Source: RGIG5612 sp963589005 (lineage in GTDB: Bacteria; Bacillota; Clostridia; Lachnospirales; Lachnospiraceae). From it: DNA of 45,973 nucleotides. The translations under genes and the position numbers were made by a program. Below the pieces are notes generated by a model. It made no database searches and had not been told where the DNA came from. It saw only the letters and a list, made by a program, of their open reading frames with translations. The stretch's first letter is position 1, and every line of letters starts with the position of its first letter. The stretch lies in assembly GCA_963589005.1 (NCBI GenBank), contig CAVAJR010000020.1, positions 1 through 45,973 of the forward strand. The letters are read 5' to 3'. Below are positions 8,625-16,866 of the stretch, piece after piece.

Positions 8625-8693
8625 ATGAGAAGGGCTAGACACACACGGGTGCGTGTACAACACAAAAAAACATTATAATTTTAGGAGGCAATA

Positions 8694-9011
8694 ATGGCAA
8701 ATCAGGTAATGAGAATCACTCTGAAGGCATATGATCATAAACTTATTGATCAGAGCGCACAGAAGATCGTTGAGGCTGTTAAGAAGACAGGCGCACAGGT
8801 ATCAGGACCGGTTCCTCTTCCAACTAAAAAGGAAGTTGTAACAATCCTTAGAGCTGTACATAAGTACAAGGATTCCCGTGAGCAGTTCGAACAGAGAACT
8901 CACAAGAGACTTATCGACGTAATCGCTCCTACACAGAAGACTAAGGAAGCACTCCAGAAGCTGGATGTTCCTGCTGGCGTTTATGTTGATGTTAAGATGA
9001 AAGAACAGTAA
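8694..9011 (+). CDS. rpsJ: 30S ribosomal protein S10
   Basis: 105 residues, normal for S10. The N-terminal MRITLKAYDHKLID and the SGPVPLPTKK segment are diagnostic. S10 sits in the 30S head and, with NusB, takes part in transcription antitermination. It is the first gene of the supercluster, with a strong SD AGGAGG (8683-8688) and a long structured leader upstream. The str genes (rpsL, rpsG, fusA, tuf) that often precede rpsJ are not in this window. Confidence 0.97.
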   Translation: MANQVMRITLKAYDHKLIDQSAQKIVEAVKKTGAQVSGPVPLPTKKEVVTILRAVHKYKDSREQFEQRTHKRLIDVIAPTQKTKEALQKLDVPAGVYVDVKMKEQ

Positions 9012-9078
9012 ACGAATGTTCTAGAATGAACATGGCCGAAAGGTTATGTTCCGCTGTACGAAACAGGAGGTTATTTTA

Positions 9079-9711
9079 ATGAAAAAAGCTATTTTAGCAC
9101 AGAAAATCGGCATGACACAGATCTTCAGCGAAGATGGCGTGTTAACACCGGTTACAGTTCTTCTCGCAGGACCATGTGTAGTTACACAGGTTAAGACAGA
9201 AGAAAAGGACGGCTATAATGCTGTTCAGGTAGGTTTCATGGACAAGAGAGAAACATTAGTTAACTCTCCGGACAGAGGCAAGTTCGACAAGGCAGAGATC
9301 CCTTACAAGAGATTTGTAAGAGAATTCAGATTCGAGAATGCAGCTGATTATCAGGTAAAGGACGAGATCAAGGCTGACGTATTCGCTTCAGGCGACAAGA
9401 TCGATGTCAGCGGAATCTCAAAGGGTAAAGGCTTCCAGGGTGCTATCAGAAGATTCGGACAGCACAGAGGACCTATGGCTCACGGTTCAAAATATCACAG
9501 ACATGCTGGTTCTAACGGTTCAGCATCTGATCCAAGCCGTGTATTCAAGGGAAAACACATGCCTGGACATATGGGCGCTAAGAGAGTGACCGTTCAAAAC
9601 CTCGAAGTAGTTAGAGTTGACGCTGAAGATAATCTTATCCTGGTTAAGGGCGCTGTTCCTGGACCAAAGAAGTCTTTGGTAGTAGTACGTGAAGCAGTTA
9701 AGGCTAACTAG
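9079..9711 (+). CDS. rplC: 50S ribosomal protein L3
   Basis: 210 residues from ATG 9079. This start is chosen because CAGGAGG (9064-9070) precedes it and because KKAILAQKIGMTQIF is the usual L3 N-terminus; an in-frame start at 9046 would add an unrelated tail. The loop KGFQGAIRRFGQHRGPMAHG reaches toward the peptidyl-transferase centre and contains the Gln that is methylated in some bacteria. It is an early assembly protein of the 50S subunit. Confidence 0.97.
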   Translation: MKKAILAQKIGMTQIFSEDGVLTPVTVLLAGPCVVTQVKTEEKDGYNAVQVGFMDKRETLVNSPDRGKFDKAEIPYKRFVREFRFENAADYQVKDEIKADVFASGDKIDVSGISKGKGFQGAIRRFGQHRGPMAHGSKYHRHAGSNGSASDPSRVFKGKHMPGHMGAKRVTVQNLEVVRVDAEDNLILVKGAVPGPKKSLVVVREAVKAN

Positions 9712-9737
9712 TAGATCGAGGAAAGGAGGAAATTCAG

Positions 9738-10358
9738 ATGTCAAAAGTATCTGTTTACAATATGAAGGGCGCTGTTGTAGGCGATGTTGAATTAAATGAC
9801 GCTGTCTTCGGTGTTGAAGTAAACGAACATTTAGTTCATGCAGCAGTAGTTGCACAGCTCGCTAATAAGCGTCAGGGCACACAGAGTGCTAAAACTCGTT
9901 CAGAAGTTTCTGGTGGTGGAAGAAAGCCTTGGAGACAGAAGGGCACAGGACATGCTCGTCAGGGATCTATCCGTGCTGCACAGTGGACAGGCGGCGGAAT
10001 CGTATTTGCACCTAAGCCGCGCGATTACGAGATCAGACTGAACAAGAAAGAAAAGAGAGCAGCTCTTAAGGGCGCTTTAACATCAAGAGTTCAGGAAGAG
10101 AAGCTTTTTGTTATCGACGCGATCAAATGCGAAGAGATCAAAACAAAAACTGTAGCTGAATTACTTAAAGCTTTAAAACTGAGCAAGGCACTGATCGTAT
10201 TAAACGAAAATGATCAGAACGTTATCTGCTCAGCAAGAAATATTGAAGGCGTTAAGACTGCATTAACAAATACGATCAATACATATGACATTCTCAAATA
10301 TGATGCAATCGTAGTTGATAAGGCAGCTCTGACAACAATCGAGGAGGTGTACGCATAA
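9738..10358 (+). CDS. rplD: 50S ribosomal protein L4
   Basis: 206 residues. The extended loop with GGGRKPWRQKGTGHARQGS lines the nascent-peptide exit tunnel and is the most recognisable part. In enterobacteria L4 represses its own operon through the leader; the structured leader at 8360-8624 makes an analogous control conceivable here. SD AAAGGAGG lies 9 nt upstream. The stop overlaps the rplW start (TAATG), which implies translational coupling. Confidence 0.97.
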   Translation: MSKVSVYNMKGAVVGDVELNDAVFGVEVNEHLVHAAVVAQLANKRQGTQSAKTRSEVSGGGRKPWRQKGTGHARQGSIRAAQWTGGGIVFAPKPRDYEIRLNKKEKRAALKGALTSRVQEEKLFVIDAIKCEEIKTKTVAELLKALKLSKALIVLNENDQNVICSARNIEGVKTALTNTINTYDILKYDAIVVDKAALTTIEEVYA

Positions 10359-10657
10359 TGGCAGATATCAAATATTATGATGTGATCCTTAAACCGGTTA
10401 TTTCCGAGAAGAGCATGAACATGATGGCTGAGAAGAAGTACACTTTCTTAGTACATACAGATGCTACAAAATCACAGATCAAAGAAGCTGTTGAGAAAAT
10501 GTTCGAAGGAACAAAGGTAGAAAGCGTTAACACAATGAACCGTCATCCGAAGACACGTACACGTGGACGCATCTCTGGCAAGACTGCAGAATCTAAGAAA
10601 GCAGTTGTACAGCTTACAGCAGACAGCAAGGATATCGAGATCTTTACAGGACTGTAA
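10358..10657 (+). CDS. rplW: 50S ribosomal protein L23
   Basis: 99 residues. The N-terminal YYDVILKPVISEKSM and the basic loop NRHPKTRTRGR are typical. L23 sits at the tunnel exit and is the docking site for trigger factor, which is also encoded in this window (28641-29975). The start overlaps the rplD stop by one base; SD GAGGTG lies inside rplD. Confidence 0.97.
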   Translation: MADIKYYDVILKPVISEKSMNMMAEKKYTFLVHTDATKSQIKEAVEKMFEGTKVESVNTMNRHPKTRTRGRISGKTAESKKAVVQLTADSKDIEIFTGL

Positions 10658-10739
10658 GAAGCCGGACATCAGCCGCATGAGGCGGCAAGCTATGTGCAGA
10701 CAAGCACGACAACAAACATTACGAAAGGAGTAACTGAAA

Positions 10740-11582
10740 ATGGGAATTAAAACATTTAACCCATATACACCTTCCAGAAGACAGATGACTGCTCTTGATA
10801 AAAGCGATATTACCAAGAACACTCCTGAGAAGAGCCTCTTAACAGTTAATAAGAAGAACTCAGGCCGTAATAATCAGGGCAAGATCACTGTAAGACATCA
10901 GGGCGGTGGAACAAGAAGACAGTACAGAATCATTGATTTCAAGAGAAATAAGGATGGTATTCCAGCTAAGGTAGCAGGAATCGAATACGATCCGAACAGA
11001 ACAGCAAATATTGCGCTCCTGCATTATGCAGATGGCGAGAAGGCATACATTCTTGCACCGGTAGGACTTACAGACGGAATGACAGTTATGTCAGGTCCGC
11101 AGGCAGAAGTTAGAGTAGGCAATTGCCTTCCTCTTGAGTTCATCCCAATCGGTACAGAAGTTCACAACGTTGAGCTCTATCCTGGCAAGGGCGGACAGCT
11201 TGTTCGTTCAGCAGGCAATGCTGCACAGCTTATGGCTAAGGAAGGAAAGTATGCAACACTTCGTCTTCCATCAGGTGAGATGAGAATGGTTCCGATTTCC
11301 TGCAGAGCAACAATCGGTCAGGTAGGAAATATTGAGCACGGCCTGGTTAACATCGGTAAGGCAGGACGTACAAGACATATGGGCATAAGACCAACAGTTC
11401 GTGGTTCTGTTATGAACCCTAATGACCATCCGCATGGTGGTGGTGAAGGACGTGCACCGATCGGACGTCCGGGTCCATCTACACCTTGGGGCAAGCCAGC
11501 TATGGGTCTTAAGACAAGAAATAAACATAAACAGTCTAATAAGTTAATCATCCGTCGCCGCGATGGACGTAATATGAAATAA
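10740..11582 (+). CDS. rplB: 50S ribosomal protein L2
   Basis: 280 residues, full length. N-terminal IKTFNPYTPSRR and the C-terminal RGSVMNPNDHPHGGGEGRAP, with the conserved His needed near the peptidyl-transferase centre, identify it. L2 supports subunit association and peptide-bond formation. An 82-nt gap separates it from rplW. The gap holds inverted GC-rich words (GCCGgacatcagccgcatgaGGCGGC) and then SD GAAAGGAG. Confidence 0.97.
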   Translation: MGIKTFNPYTPSRRQMTALDKSDITKNTPEKSLLTVNKKNSGRNNQGKITVRHQGGGTRRQYRIIDFKRNKDGIPAKVAGIEYDPNRTANIALLHYADGEKAYILAPVGLTDGMTVMSGPQAEVRVGNCLPLEFIPIGTEVHNVELYPGKGGQLVRSAGNAAQLMAKEGKYATLRLPSGEMRMVPISCRATIGQVGNIEHGLVNIGKAGRTRHMGIRPTVRGSVMNPNDHPHGGGEGRAPIGRPGPSTPWGKPAMGLKTRNKHKQSNKLIIRRRDGRNMK

Positions 11583-11596
11583 GGGAGGAGAGCAAA

Positions 11597-11872
11597 ATGG
11601 CAAGATCATTAAAAAAAGGACCATTTGTAGATGCTAGTCTTATGAACAAGATTGAAGCACTCAACAAGGCCGATGATAAGCAGGTTATTAAGACCTGGTC
11701 ACGCAGATCAACAATCTTCCCAAGCTTCATTGGACATACAATTGCAGTACACGACGGAAGAAGACATGTTCCGGTATATGTTACAGAAGATATGGTTGGA
11801 CATAAACTCGGCGAGTTTGTAGCAACAAGGACATATAGAGGACATGGCAAGGATGAAAAGAAATCCAGATAA
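11597..11872 (+). CDS. rpsS: 30S ribosomal protein S19
   Basis: 91 residues, normal length. ARSLKKGPFVD at the N-terminus and GRRHVPVYVTEDMVGHKLGEF in the second half are hallmark segments. S19 binds 16S rRNA in the 30S head with S13. The gene follows rplB by 14 nt with its own SD (GGGAGGAG). Confidence 0.97.
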   Translation: MARSLKKGPFVDASLMNKIEALNKADDKQVIKTWSRRSTIFPSFIGHTIAVHDGRRHVPVYVTEDMVGHKLGEFVATRTYRGHGKDEKKSR

Positions 11873-11896
11873 CAGGTAATCGAAAGGAGGTAAACC

Positions 11897-12283
11897 ATGG
11901 CAAAAGGTCATAGATCACAAGTTAAAAGAGAAAGAAATGCTCAGAAGGATACCCGTCCATCAGCTAAGCTTTCATTTGCCAGAATTTCCGTTCAGAAAGC
12001 TTGTTTTATCCTGGACGCAATCAGAGGCAAAAAAGTTGGTGACGCATTAGGTATTCTTACATATAATCCAAGATACGGCGCATCAATCATTAAGAAGTTA
12101 TTAGAATCAGCCATTGCAAATGCTCAGAACAACAATGGCATGAACCCAGAAAATCTTGTTATTGCAGAATGTTACGCAAACAAGGGACCAACAATGAAAC
12201 GTGTTAGACCAAGAGCACAGGGAAGAGCTTACAGAATCGAGAAGAGATTAAGCCACATCACAATCGTGCTCGAAGAAAGATAG
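11897..12283 (+). CDS. rplV: 50S ribosomal protein L22
   Basis: 128 residues, slightly longer than the common ~110 because of an N-terminal basic extension (about residues 1-20). The C-terminal part, with GPTMKRVRPRAQGRAYRI, forms the hairpin that reaches into the exit tunnel, a site where macrolide-resistance changes are known in other bacteria. SD AAAGGAGG. Confidence 0.97.
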   Translation: MAKGHRSQVKRERNAQKDTRPSAKLSFARISVQKACFILDAIRGKKVGDALGILTYNPRYGASIIKKLLESAIANAQNNNGMNPENLVIAECYANKGPTMKRVRPRAQGRAYRIEKRLSHITIVLEER

Positions 12284-12292
12284 GAGGAAGAT

Positions 12293-12952
12293 ATGGGACA
12301 GAAAGTTAATCCTCATGGTTTGAGAGTTGGTGTTATAAAGAACTGGGATTCTATGTGGTATGCAGAAGGCGATTTTGCAGATAACTTAGTTGAAGATTAT
12401 AAGATCAGAAAGTTCTTAAAGAAAAAGCTTTATAATGCCGGCATCTCAAAGATTGAGATTGAAAGAGCTTCAAATAAATCAATCAAGGTTAAGGTTAACG
12501 CTGCTAAACCGGGTGTTATCATCGGTAAGGGCGGAGCTGAGATCGAGAAGGTAAGAGCAGAAGTTAAGAAGCTGATCGGCAAGGATGTTGCAGTTGACAT
12601 CATCGAGGTTAAGAGATCAGACAGAGAAGCTCAGCTGGTTGCAGAGAATATCGCACAGCAGCTGGAAAACCGTGTATCATTCAGACGTGCAATGAAGAGC
12701 GCAATGAGCCGTGCAATGAAGGCCGGAGCACTTGGTATCAAGGCATCATGTTCAGGCCGTTTAGGCGGTGCTGATATGGCTCGTACAGAGTTCTATTCAG
12801 AGGGAACTATTCCGCTTCAGACATTACGTGCTGATATTGACTATGGTTTTGCAGAAGCAGACACAACCTATGGCAAAGTCGGAGTTAAGGTTTGGATTTA
12901 CAAGGGTGAAGTCCTTCCGACAAAAGGAAACAAGGAAGGGAGCGATAGATAA
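12293..12952 (+). CDS. rpsC: 30S ribosomal protein S3
   Basis: 219 residues. It has the N-terminal GQKVNPHGLRVG, a type II KH domain with GVIIGKGGAEIEKV, and the C-terminal Ribosomal_S3_C domain with RTEFYSEGTIPLQTLRADID. S3 lies at the mRNA entrance and contributes to helicase activity there. Nine bases separate it from rplV; SD AGGAGG. Confidence 0.97.
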   Translation: MGQKVNPHGLRVGVIKNWDSMWYAEGDFADNLVEDYKIRKFLKKKLYNAGISKIEIERASNKSIKVKVNAAKPGVIIGKGGAEIEKVRAEVKKLIGKDVAVDIIEVKRSDREAQLVAENIAQQLENRVSFRRAMKSAMSRAMKAGALGIKASCSGRLGGADMARTEFYSEGTIPLQTLRADIDYGFAEADTTYGKVGVKVWIYKGEVLPTKGNKEGSDR

Positions 12953-12954
12953 CT

Positions 12955-13392
12955 ATGTTAATGCCAAAAAGAGTAAAACATCGTAAGCAGTTCCGTGGTA
13001 CTATGGCTGGCAAGGCTATGAGAGGCAACAAGATCTCTTACGGTGAATACGGAATCGTTGCAACAGAGCCGGGTTGGATCACATCTAATCAGATCGAAGC
13101 AGCCCGTGTTGCTATGACAAGATATGTAAAACGTACCGGACGTGTTTGGATTAAAATTTTCCCGGATAAGCCAGTTACAGCTAAGCCTGCTGAAACTCGT
13201 ATGGGTTCAGGTAAGGGCTCACTGGAATATTGGGTAGCAGTAGTTAAGCCAGGCAGAGTAATGTTCGAAATCGGCGGTATTGCTGAGCCACTCGCTAAGG
13301 AAGCATTAAGACTTGCAACACATAAGTTACCAGTTAAATGCAAGATTGTTTCTAAGGCAGATCTGGAAGGCGGTGAATCAAGTGAAAACTAA
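12955..13392 (+). CDS. rplP: 50S ribosomal protein L16
   Basis: 145 residues. MLMPKRVKHRKQFRG is the standard N-terminus. ATG 12955 is kept over ATG 12961 because it is nearer the GGGAG at 12938-12942. L16 organises the A-site region of the 50S subunit near 23S helix 38. The first codon begins 2 nt after the rpsC stop, and the 3' end overlaps rpmC by 11 nt. Confidence 0.96.
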   Translation: MLMPKRVKHRKQFRGTMAGKAMRGNKISYGEYGIVATEPGWITSNQIEAARVAMTRYVKRTGRVWIKIFPDKPVTAKPAETRMGSGKGSLEYWVAVVKPGRVMFEIGGIAEPLAKEALRLATHKLPVKCKIVSKADLEGGESSEN

Positions 13393-13591
13393 GAAGTATT
13401 TAGATAATTTAAATGCGAAATCAGTAGCTGAATTAAATCAGGAACTGATCACAGCTAAGAAAGAGCTTTTCAACTTAAGATTCCAGAACGCAACAAATCA
13501 GCTGGAAAACACAGGCAGAATCAAAGAAGTTAGACGCAATATTGCAAGAATTCAGACAATCATTTCTGCAAAGTCTAAAGATGCCGAGTAA
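13382..13591 (+). CDS. rpmC: 50S ribosomal protein L29
   Basis: 69 residues from GTG 13382. The ORF is open further upstream inside rplP, but the L29 domain begins at KTKKYLDNLNAKS and ends about 64 residues later, so the GTG is the sensible start. The core ELNQELITAKKELFNLRFQ is typical. L29 is a small helical protein near the tunnel exit beside L23. The overlap with rplP suggests translational coupling. Confidence 0.92.
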   Translation: MKTKKYLDNLNAKSVAELNQELITAKKELFNLRFQNATNQLENTGRIKEVRRNIARIQTIISAKSKDAE

Positions 13592-13608
13592 TAAAGGAGG
13601 AATAAGAC

Positions 13609-13863
13609 GTGGAAAGAAATCTTAGAAAAACCCGTGTGGGTAAAGTAATAAGCGATAAGATGGACAAAACCATCGTTGTTGCAGTCGTTGATAACGTTAA
13701 ACATCCTTTATACAACAAGATCGTTAAGAGAACATATAAATTAAAAGCTCATGACGAGAACAACGAATGCGGCATTGGAGACACAGTAAGAGTAATGGAG
13801 ACCAGACCACTTTCAAAAGACAAGAGATGGAGACTGGTTGAGATTGTAGAGAAGGCTAAATAA
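13609..13863 (+). CDS. rpsQ: 30S ribosomal protein S17
   Basis: 84 residues with a GTG start preceded by AAAGGAGG. The OB-fold signature GKVISDKMDKTIVVAV and the C-terminal ETRPLSKDKRWRLVEI are diagnostic. It is a primary 16S rRNA-binding protein of the 30S body. Confidence 0.96.
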   Translation: MERNLRKTRVGKVISDKMDKTIVVAVVDNVKHPLYNKIVKRTYKLKAHDENNECGIGDTVRVMETRPLSKDKRWRLVEIVEKAK

Positions 13864-13884
13864 TTAGTAGAAAGGAGAATTGTT

Positions 13885-14253
13885 ATGGTACAACAGGAAA
13901 CAAGACTTAAAGTTGCTGATAACACCGGTGCTAAAGAAATTCTGTGCATAAGAGTTCTTGGCGGTTCTACTAGAAGATACGCCGACATCGGAGACATCAT
14001 CGTAGCATCAGTTAAGGATGCTGCAGCAGGCGGAACTGTTAAGAAGGGTGATGTTGTTAAAGCTGTAGTTGTACGTACAGTTAAGGGCACACGTCGTAAA
14101 GATGGTTCATATATCAAGTTTGACGAGAATGCTGCTGTTATTATCAGAGAAGATAAGACACCGGTTGGAACTCGTATATTTGGACCGGTAGCCAGAGAGC
14201 TGAGAGATAAACAGTTCATGAAGATTGTTTCACTCGCTCCTGAAGTTTTATAG
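13885..14253 (+). CDS. rplN: 50S ribosomal protein L14
   Basis: 122 residues, exactly the typical length. MVQQETRLKVADNTGAKEI and the C-terminal FMKIVSLAPEVL are standard. L14 forms intersubunit bridges and contacts L19. It starts the part that corresponds to the E. coli spc operon, but here transcription appears continuous with the S10 part because there is no terminator between them. Confidence 0.97.
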   Translation: MVQQETRLKVADNTGAKEILCIRVLGGSTRRYADIGDIIVASVKDAAAGGTVKKGDVVKAVVVRTVKGTRRKDGSYIKFDENAAVIIREDKTPVGTRIFGPVARELRDKQFMKIVSLAPEVL

Positions 14254-14264
14254 GAGGTGTCCGC

Positions 14265-14579
14265 ATGGCAACATTAAAAATTAAATTAGGCGATACTGTT
14301 AAGGTTATCGCAGGTAGCGATAAAGGCAAAGAAGGTAAGGTTATTGCTGTAAATGCTAAGGCCGGAACAGTTACTGTTGAAGGCGTTAATATGATCAAGA
14401 AGCATCTTAAGCCGGGCAGACAGTCACAGGAAGGCGGCATCATTAACCAGGAAGCACCTATCAATGCATCAAACGTAATGTACGTTCATAAGGGACAGCC
14501 TACCAGAGTCGGCTTCCATGTTGATGAAAACGGCAAGAAGGTTCGTTACGCAAAATCAGCAAATGAAGCAATCGATTAA
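14265..14579 (+). CDS. rplX: 50S ribosomal protein L24
   Basis: 104 residues with an N-terminal KOW motif (GDTVKVIAGSDKGKEGKVIAVN) and the characteristic NMIKKHLKPGRQSQEGGI. It is an assembly initiator of the 50S subunit. The gene starts 11 nt after rplN with SD AGGAGGTG. Confidence 0.97.
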   Translation: MATLKIKLGDTVKVIAGSDKGKEGKVIAVNAKAGTVTVEGVNMIKKHLKPGRQSQEGGIINQEAPINASNVMYVHKGQPTRVGFHVDENGKKVRYAKSANEAID

Positions 14580-14602
14580 TTAAAGGAAGGAGGTCCAAAA
14601 AG

Positions 14603-15142
14603 TTGAGCAGACTTAAAGAAATGTACAATTCTGAAATCGTAGATGCTATGATGAAGAAGTTTGAATATAATAACATCATGCAGGTTCCTAAGATCGATAA
14701 GATCGTTGTTAATATGGGTGTTGGTGAGGCTAAGGATAATGCCAAGGCACTTGAAGCAGCCATCCATGATATGGAGATCATCACAGGACAGCATGTGGTT
14801 ACAACTAAAGCTAAAAAGTCAGTCGCTAACTTCAAGATTAGAGAGGGCATGCAGATCGGATGCAAGACCACTTTAAGAGGCGACAAAATGTATAACTTCC
14901 TTGACAGATTAATCAATCTGGCACTTCCACGAGTTCGTGACTTCAGAGGTGTTAACCCTAACGCTTTTGATGGAAGAGGCAATTATGCACTGGGCATCAA
15001 GGAACAGCTTATCTTCCCTGAAATCGAATATGATAAGGTTGACAAGGTAAGAGGTATGGATGTAATCATTGTTACAACAGCTAATACCGACGAAGAAGCC
15101 AGAGCACTGTTGACAATGTTCAACATGCCATTTGAGAAGTAA
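14603..15142 (+). CDS. rplE: 50S ribosomal protein L5
   Basis: 179 residues, typical length, with a TTG start following GGAAGGAGG. SRLKEMYNSEIV at the N-terminus and GRGNYALGIKEQLIFPEI near the end are signature segments. L5 binds 5S rRNA and contacts the P-site tRNA and S13. The non-ATG start after a very strong SD may tune the expression level. Confidence 0.96.
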   Translation: MSRLKEMYNSEIVDAMMKKFEYNNIMQVPKIDKIVVNMGVGEAKDNAKALEAAIHDMEIITGQHVVTTKAKKSVANFKIREGMQIGCKTTLRGDKMYNFLDRLINLALPRVRDFRGVNPNAFDGRGNYALGIKEQLIFPEIEYDKVDKVRGMDVIIVTTANTDEEARALLTMFNMPFEK

Positions 15143-15160
15143 AAGGAGGATACAGTTACT

Positions 15161-15346
15161 ATGGCTAAAACAGCTATGAAAGTAAAACAGCAGCGTAAAG
15201 CAAGATTTTCTACACAGGAATATAACAGATGTAGAATCTGCGGACGTCCGCATGCTTATTTAAGAAAATACGGTATCTGCAGAATTTGCTTCCGTGAATT
15301 AGCATACAAGGGAGAGATCCCTGGTGTAAAGAAAGCAAGCTGGTAA
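15161..15346 (+). CDS. rpsN: 30S ribosomal protein S14, zinc-binding type
   Basis: 61 residues, the short type Z form. C24-x2-C27 and C40-x2-C43 make a four-Cys zinc site, in contrast to the longer Cys-free S14 that some bacteria carry as a low-zinc replacement. SD AAAGGAGG. It binds 16S rRNA in the 30S head. Confidence 0.97.
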   Translation: MAKTAMKVKQQRKARFSTQEYNRCRICGRPHAYLRKYGICRICFRELAYKGEIPGVKKASW

Positions 15347-15373
15347 GATTAGTTTTAGAAGGAGGACAAAAAC

Positions 15374-15778
15374 ATGACAATGAGCGATCCAATTGCTGAT
15401 ATGCTTACAAGAATTCGTAATGCAAATACAGCTAAACATGACTCTGTAGACGTTCCATCATCTAAAATGAAACTTGCTATTGCAAAGATACTGTTAGATG
15501 AGGGATATATCGCAAAGTATGATATCATCCAGGATGAAAATGGATTCGATGTGATCCACATCACTCTGAAGTATGGTAAAGATAAAAACGAAAAGATCAT
15601 TACAGGTCTTAAGAGAATCTCTAAGCCGGGTCTTCGTATTTACGCAGCTAAGGATGAACTTCCTAAGGTTCTCGGTGGCTTAGGCGTAGCTATTATCTCA
15701 ACAGATAAGGGCGTTATTACAGACAAGGAAGCAAGAGCAGCTGGCGTAGGCGGCGAAGTTCTGTGCTTCATCTGGTAA
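15374..15778 (+). CDS. rpsH: 30S ribosomal protein S8
   Basis: 134 residues. MSDPIADMLTRIRNA at the N-terminus and the C-terminal STDKGVITDKEARAAGVGGEVLCFIW are diagnostic. S8 binds 16S helix 21 and in enterobacteria represses the spc operon by binding mRNA. An unusual 151-nt structured gap follows before rplF. Confidence 0.97.
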   Translation: MTMSDPIADMLTRIRNANTAKHDSVDVPSSKMKLAIAKILLDEGYIAKYDIIQDENGFDVIHITLKYGKDKNEKIITGLKRISKPGLRIYAAKDELPKVLGGLGVAIISTDKGVITDKEARAAGVGGEVLCFIW

Positions 15779-15797
15779 TCAATCAAGTTAGTAGCAT

Positions 15798-15825
15798 CAA
15801 GGTTGCGGACAGCACCGCAGCCTTG
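15798..15825 (+). promoter_or_regulatory. intercistronic hairpin between rpsH and rplF
   Basis: CAAGGTTGCGG (15798-15808) pairs with CCGCAGCCTTG (15815-15825): 11 bp including one G-T wobble, with loop ACAGCA. There is no T-run, so it is unlikely to be a simple terminator. A second small dyad GGTG-TAA-CACC follows near 15866-15876. Most gaps in this cluster are below 30 nt, so this 151-nt gap is exceptional. Role unknown: an RNA-processing site or a regulatory protein site are possible. Confidence 0.5.
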
Positions 15826-15929
15826 TATCTGCGAAATAAAGTAACTTTAAATCCGCTGTTAATGCCGGTGTAACACCACCACCAGTGCAGATGCGGGAAA
15901 AACTCACAAAGAAAAAGGAGGAAACGGGC

Positions 15930-16469
15930 ATGTCACGAGTTGGAAAAATGCCTATCGCTATACCGGCAGGTGTAACTGTTGATATAGCAGAAAATAATTT
16001 AGTGACAGTTAAGGGACCAAAGGGTGAGCTCAAGAGACAGTTTGCTTCAGAAATGACAATTGCTGTTGAAGGAACAGAAATTGTTGTTACAAGACCAAAT
16101 GATCTTAAGAGAAATAAAGCTCTTCACGGCTTAACAAGAGCACTTCTGAACAACATGGTAATCGGTGTAACAAACGGTTTCCAGAAGACACTTCTTATCG
16201 TAGGTGTTGGTTATAAGGCAGCTATGGCTGGTAAGGACTTAAACCTTTCACTCGGATATTCACATCCGATCACCTATGTGGCACCTGAAGGAATCACAAT
16301 TGAAGTTCCTGAACAGACCAAGATCATAGTTAAAGGTATCAGCAAGGAACTTGTTGGACAGGTTGCAGCTGAGATCCGTGAGTACAGATTACCTGAACCA
16401 TATAAGGGCAAGGGTATCAAGTACGAAACAGAGACTATCAGACGTAAAGTCGGCAAGACTGGTAAGTAA
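15930..16469 (+). CDS. rplF: 50S ribosomal protein L6
   Basis: 179 residues from ATG 15930, chosen because AAAAAGGAGG (15914-15922) precedes it and SRVGKMPIAIPAGV is the normal L6 start; an in-frame upstream start at 15885 has no such support. Two similar L6 domains are visible. The C-terminal YRLPEPYKGKGIKYETE is diagnostic. L6 lies near the sarcin-ricin loop and factor-binding site. Confidence 0.97.
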   Translation: MSRVGKMPIAIPAGVTVDIAENNLVTVKGPKGELKRQFASEMTIAVEGTEIVVTRPNDLKRNKALHGLTRALLNNMVIGVTNGFQKTLLIVGVGYKAAMAGKDLNLSLGYSHPITYVAPEGITIEVPEQTKIIVKGISKELVGQVAAEIREYRLPEPYKGKGIKYETETIRRKVGKTGK

Positions 16470-16483
16470 AGGAGCGTGAAAAA

Positions 16484-16852
16484 ATGATTAGTAAGAAAAA
16501 CAGATCAGTTATTCGTGTAAAAAAACACATGAAATTACGCAATCGCTTCCAGGGCACAGCCGAAAGACCACGTCTCAGTGTGTACAGAAGCAACATGCAC
16601 ATTTATGCTCAGATTATTGATGATGATGCACAGAAGACACTTGTCAGCGCATCAACAGTTCAGAAGGATGTCAAGGCTGAGTTAGAGAAGACTAATGATG
16701 TAGCAGCTGCTGCATATTTAGGAAAAGTAATCGCTGAAAGAGCTAAAGCAGCCGGAATCACAGAGGTTGTATTTGACAGAGGCGGTTATGTATATCACGG
16801 CAAGATTAAAGCATTAGCAGATGCGGCCAGAGAAGCCGGATTAGAATTCTAA
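16484..16852 (+). CDS. rplR: 50S ribosomal protein L18
   Basis: 122 residues. RPRLSVYRSNMHIYAQIIDD and the C-terminal FDRGGYVYHGKIKALADAAR are family signatures. L18 binds 5S rRNA in the central protuberance together with L5. The N-terminal about 25 residues are strongly basic. SD AAAGGAG. Confidence 0.97.
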   Translation: MISKKNRSVIRVKKHMKLRNRFQGTAERPRLSVYRSNMHIYAQIIDDDAQKTLVSASTVQKDVKAELEKTNDVAAAAYLGKVIAERAKAAGITEVVFDRGGYVYHGKIKALADAAREAGLEF

Positions 16853-16866
16853 GGGAGGAAACGTAC

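Noticed and set aside
8046..8663. 205-residue minus-strand open frame across the aminopeptidase end and S10 leader
   Set aside because: It overlaps a well-supported gene, a perfect terminator palindrome and the leader; composition is unlike a real protein and no SD is seen.
8651..8679. TATAAT at 8674-8679 as a promoter for rpsJ
   Set aside because: No -35 match lies 16-18 bp upstream and the box is only 4 nt before the SD, leaving almost no leader.
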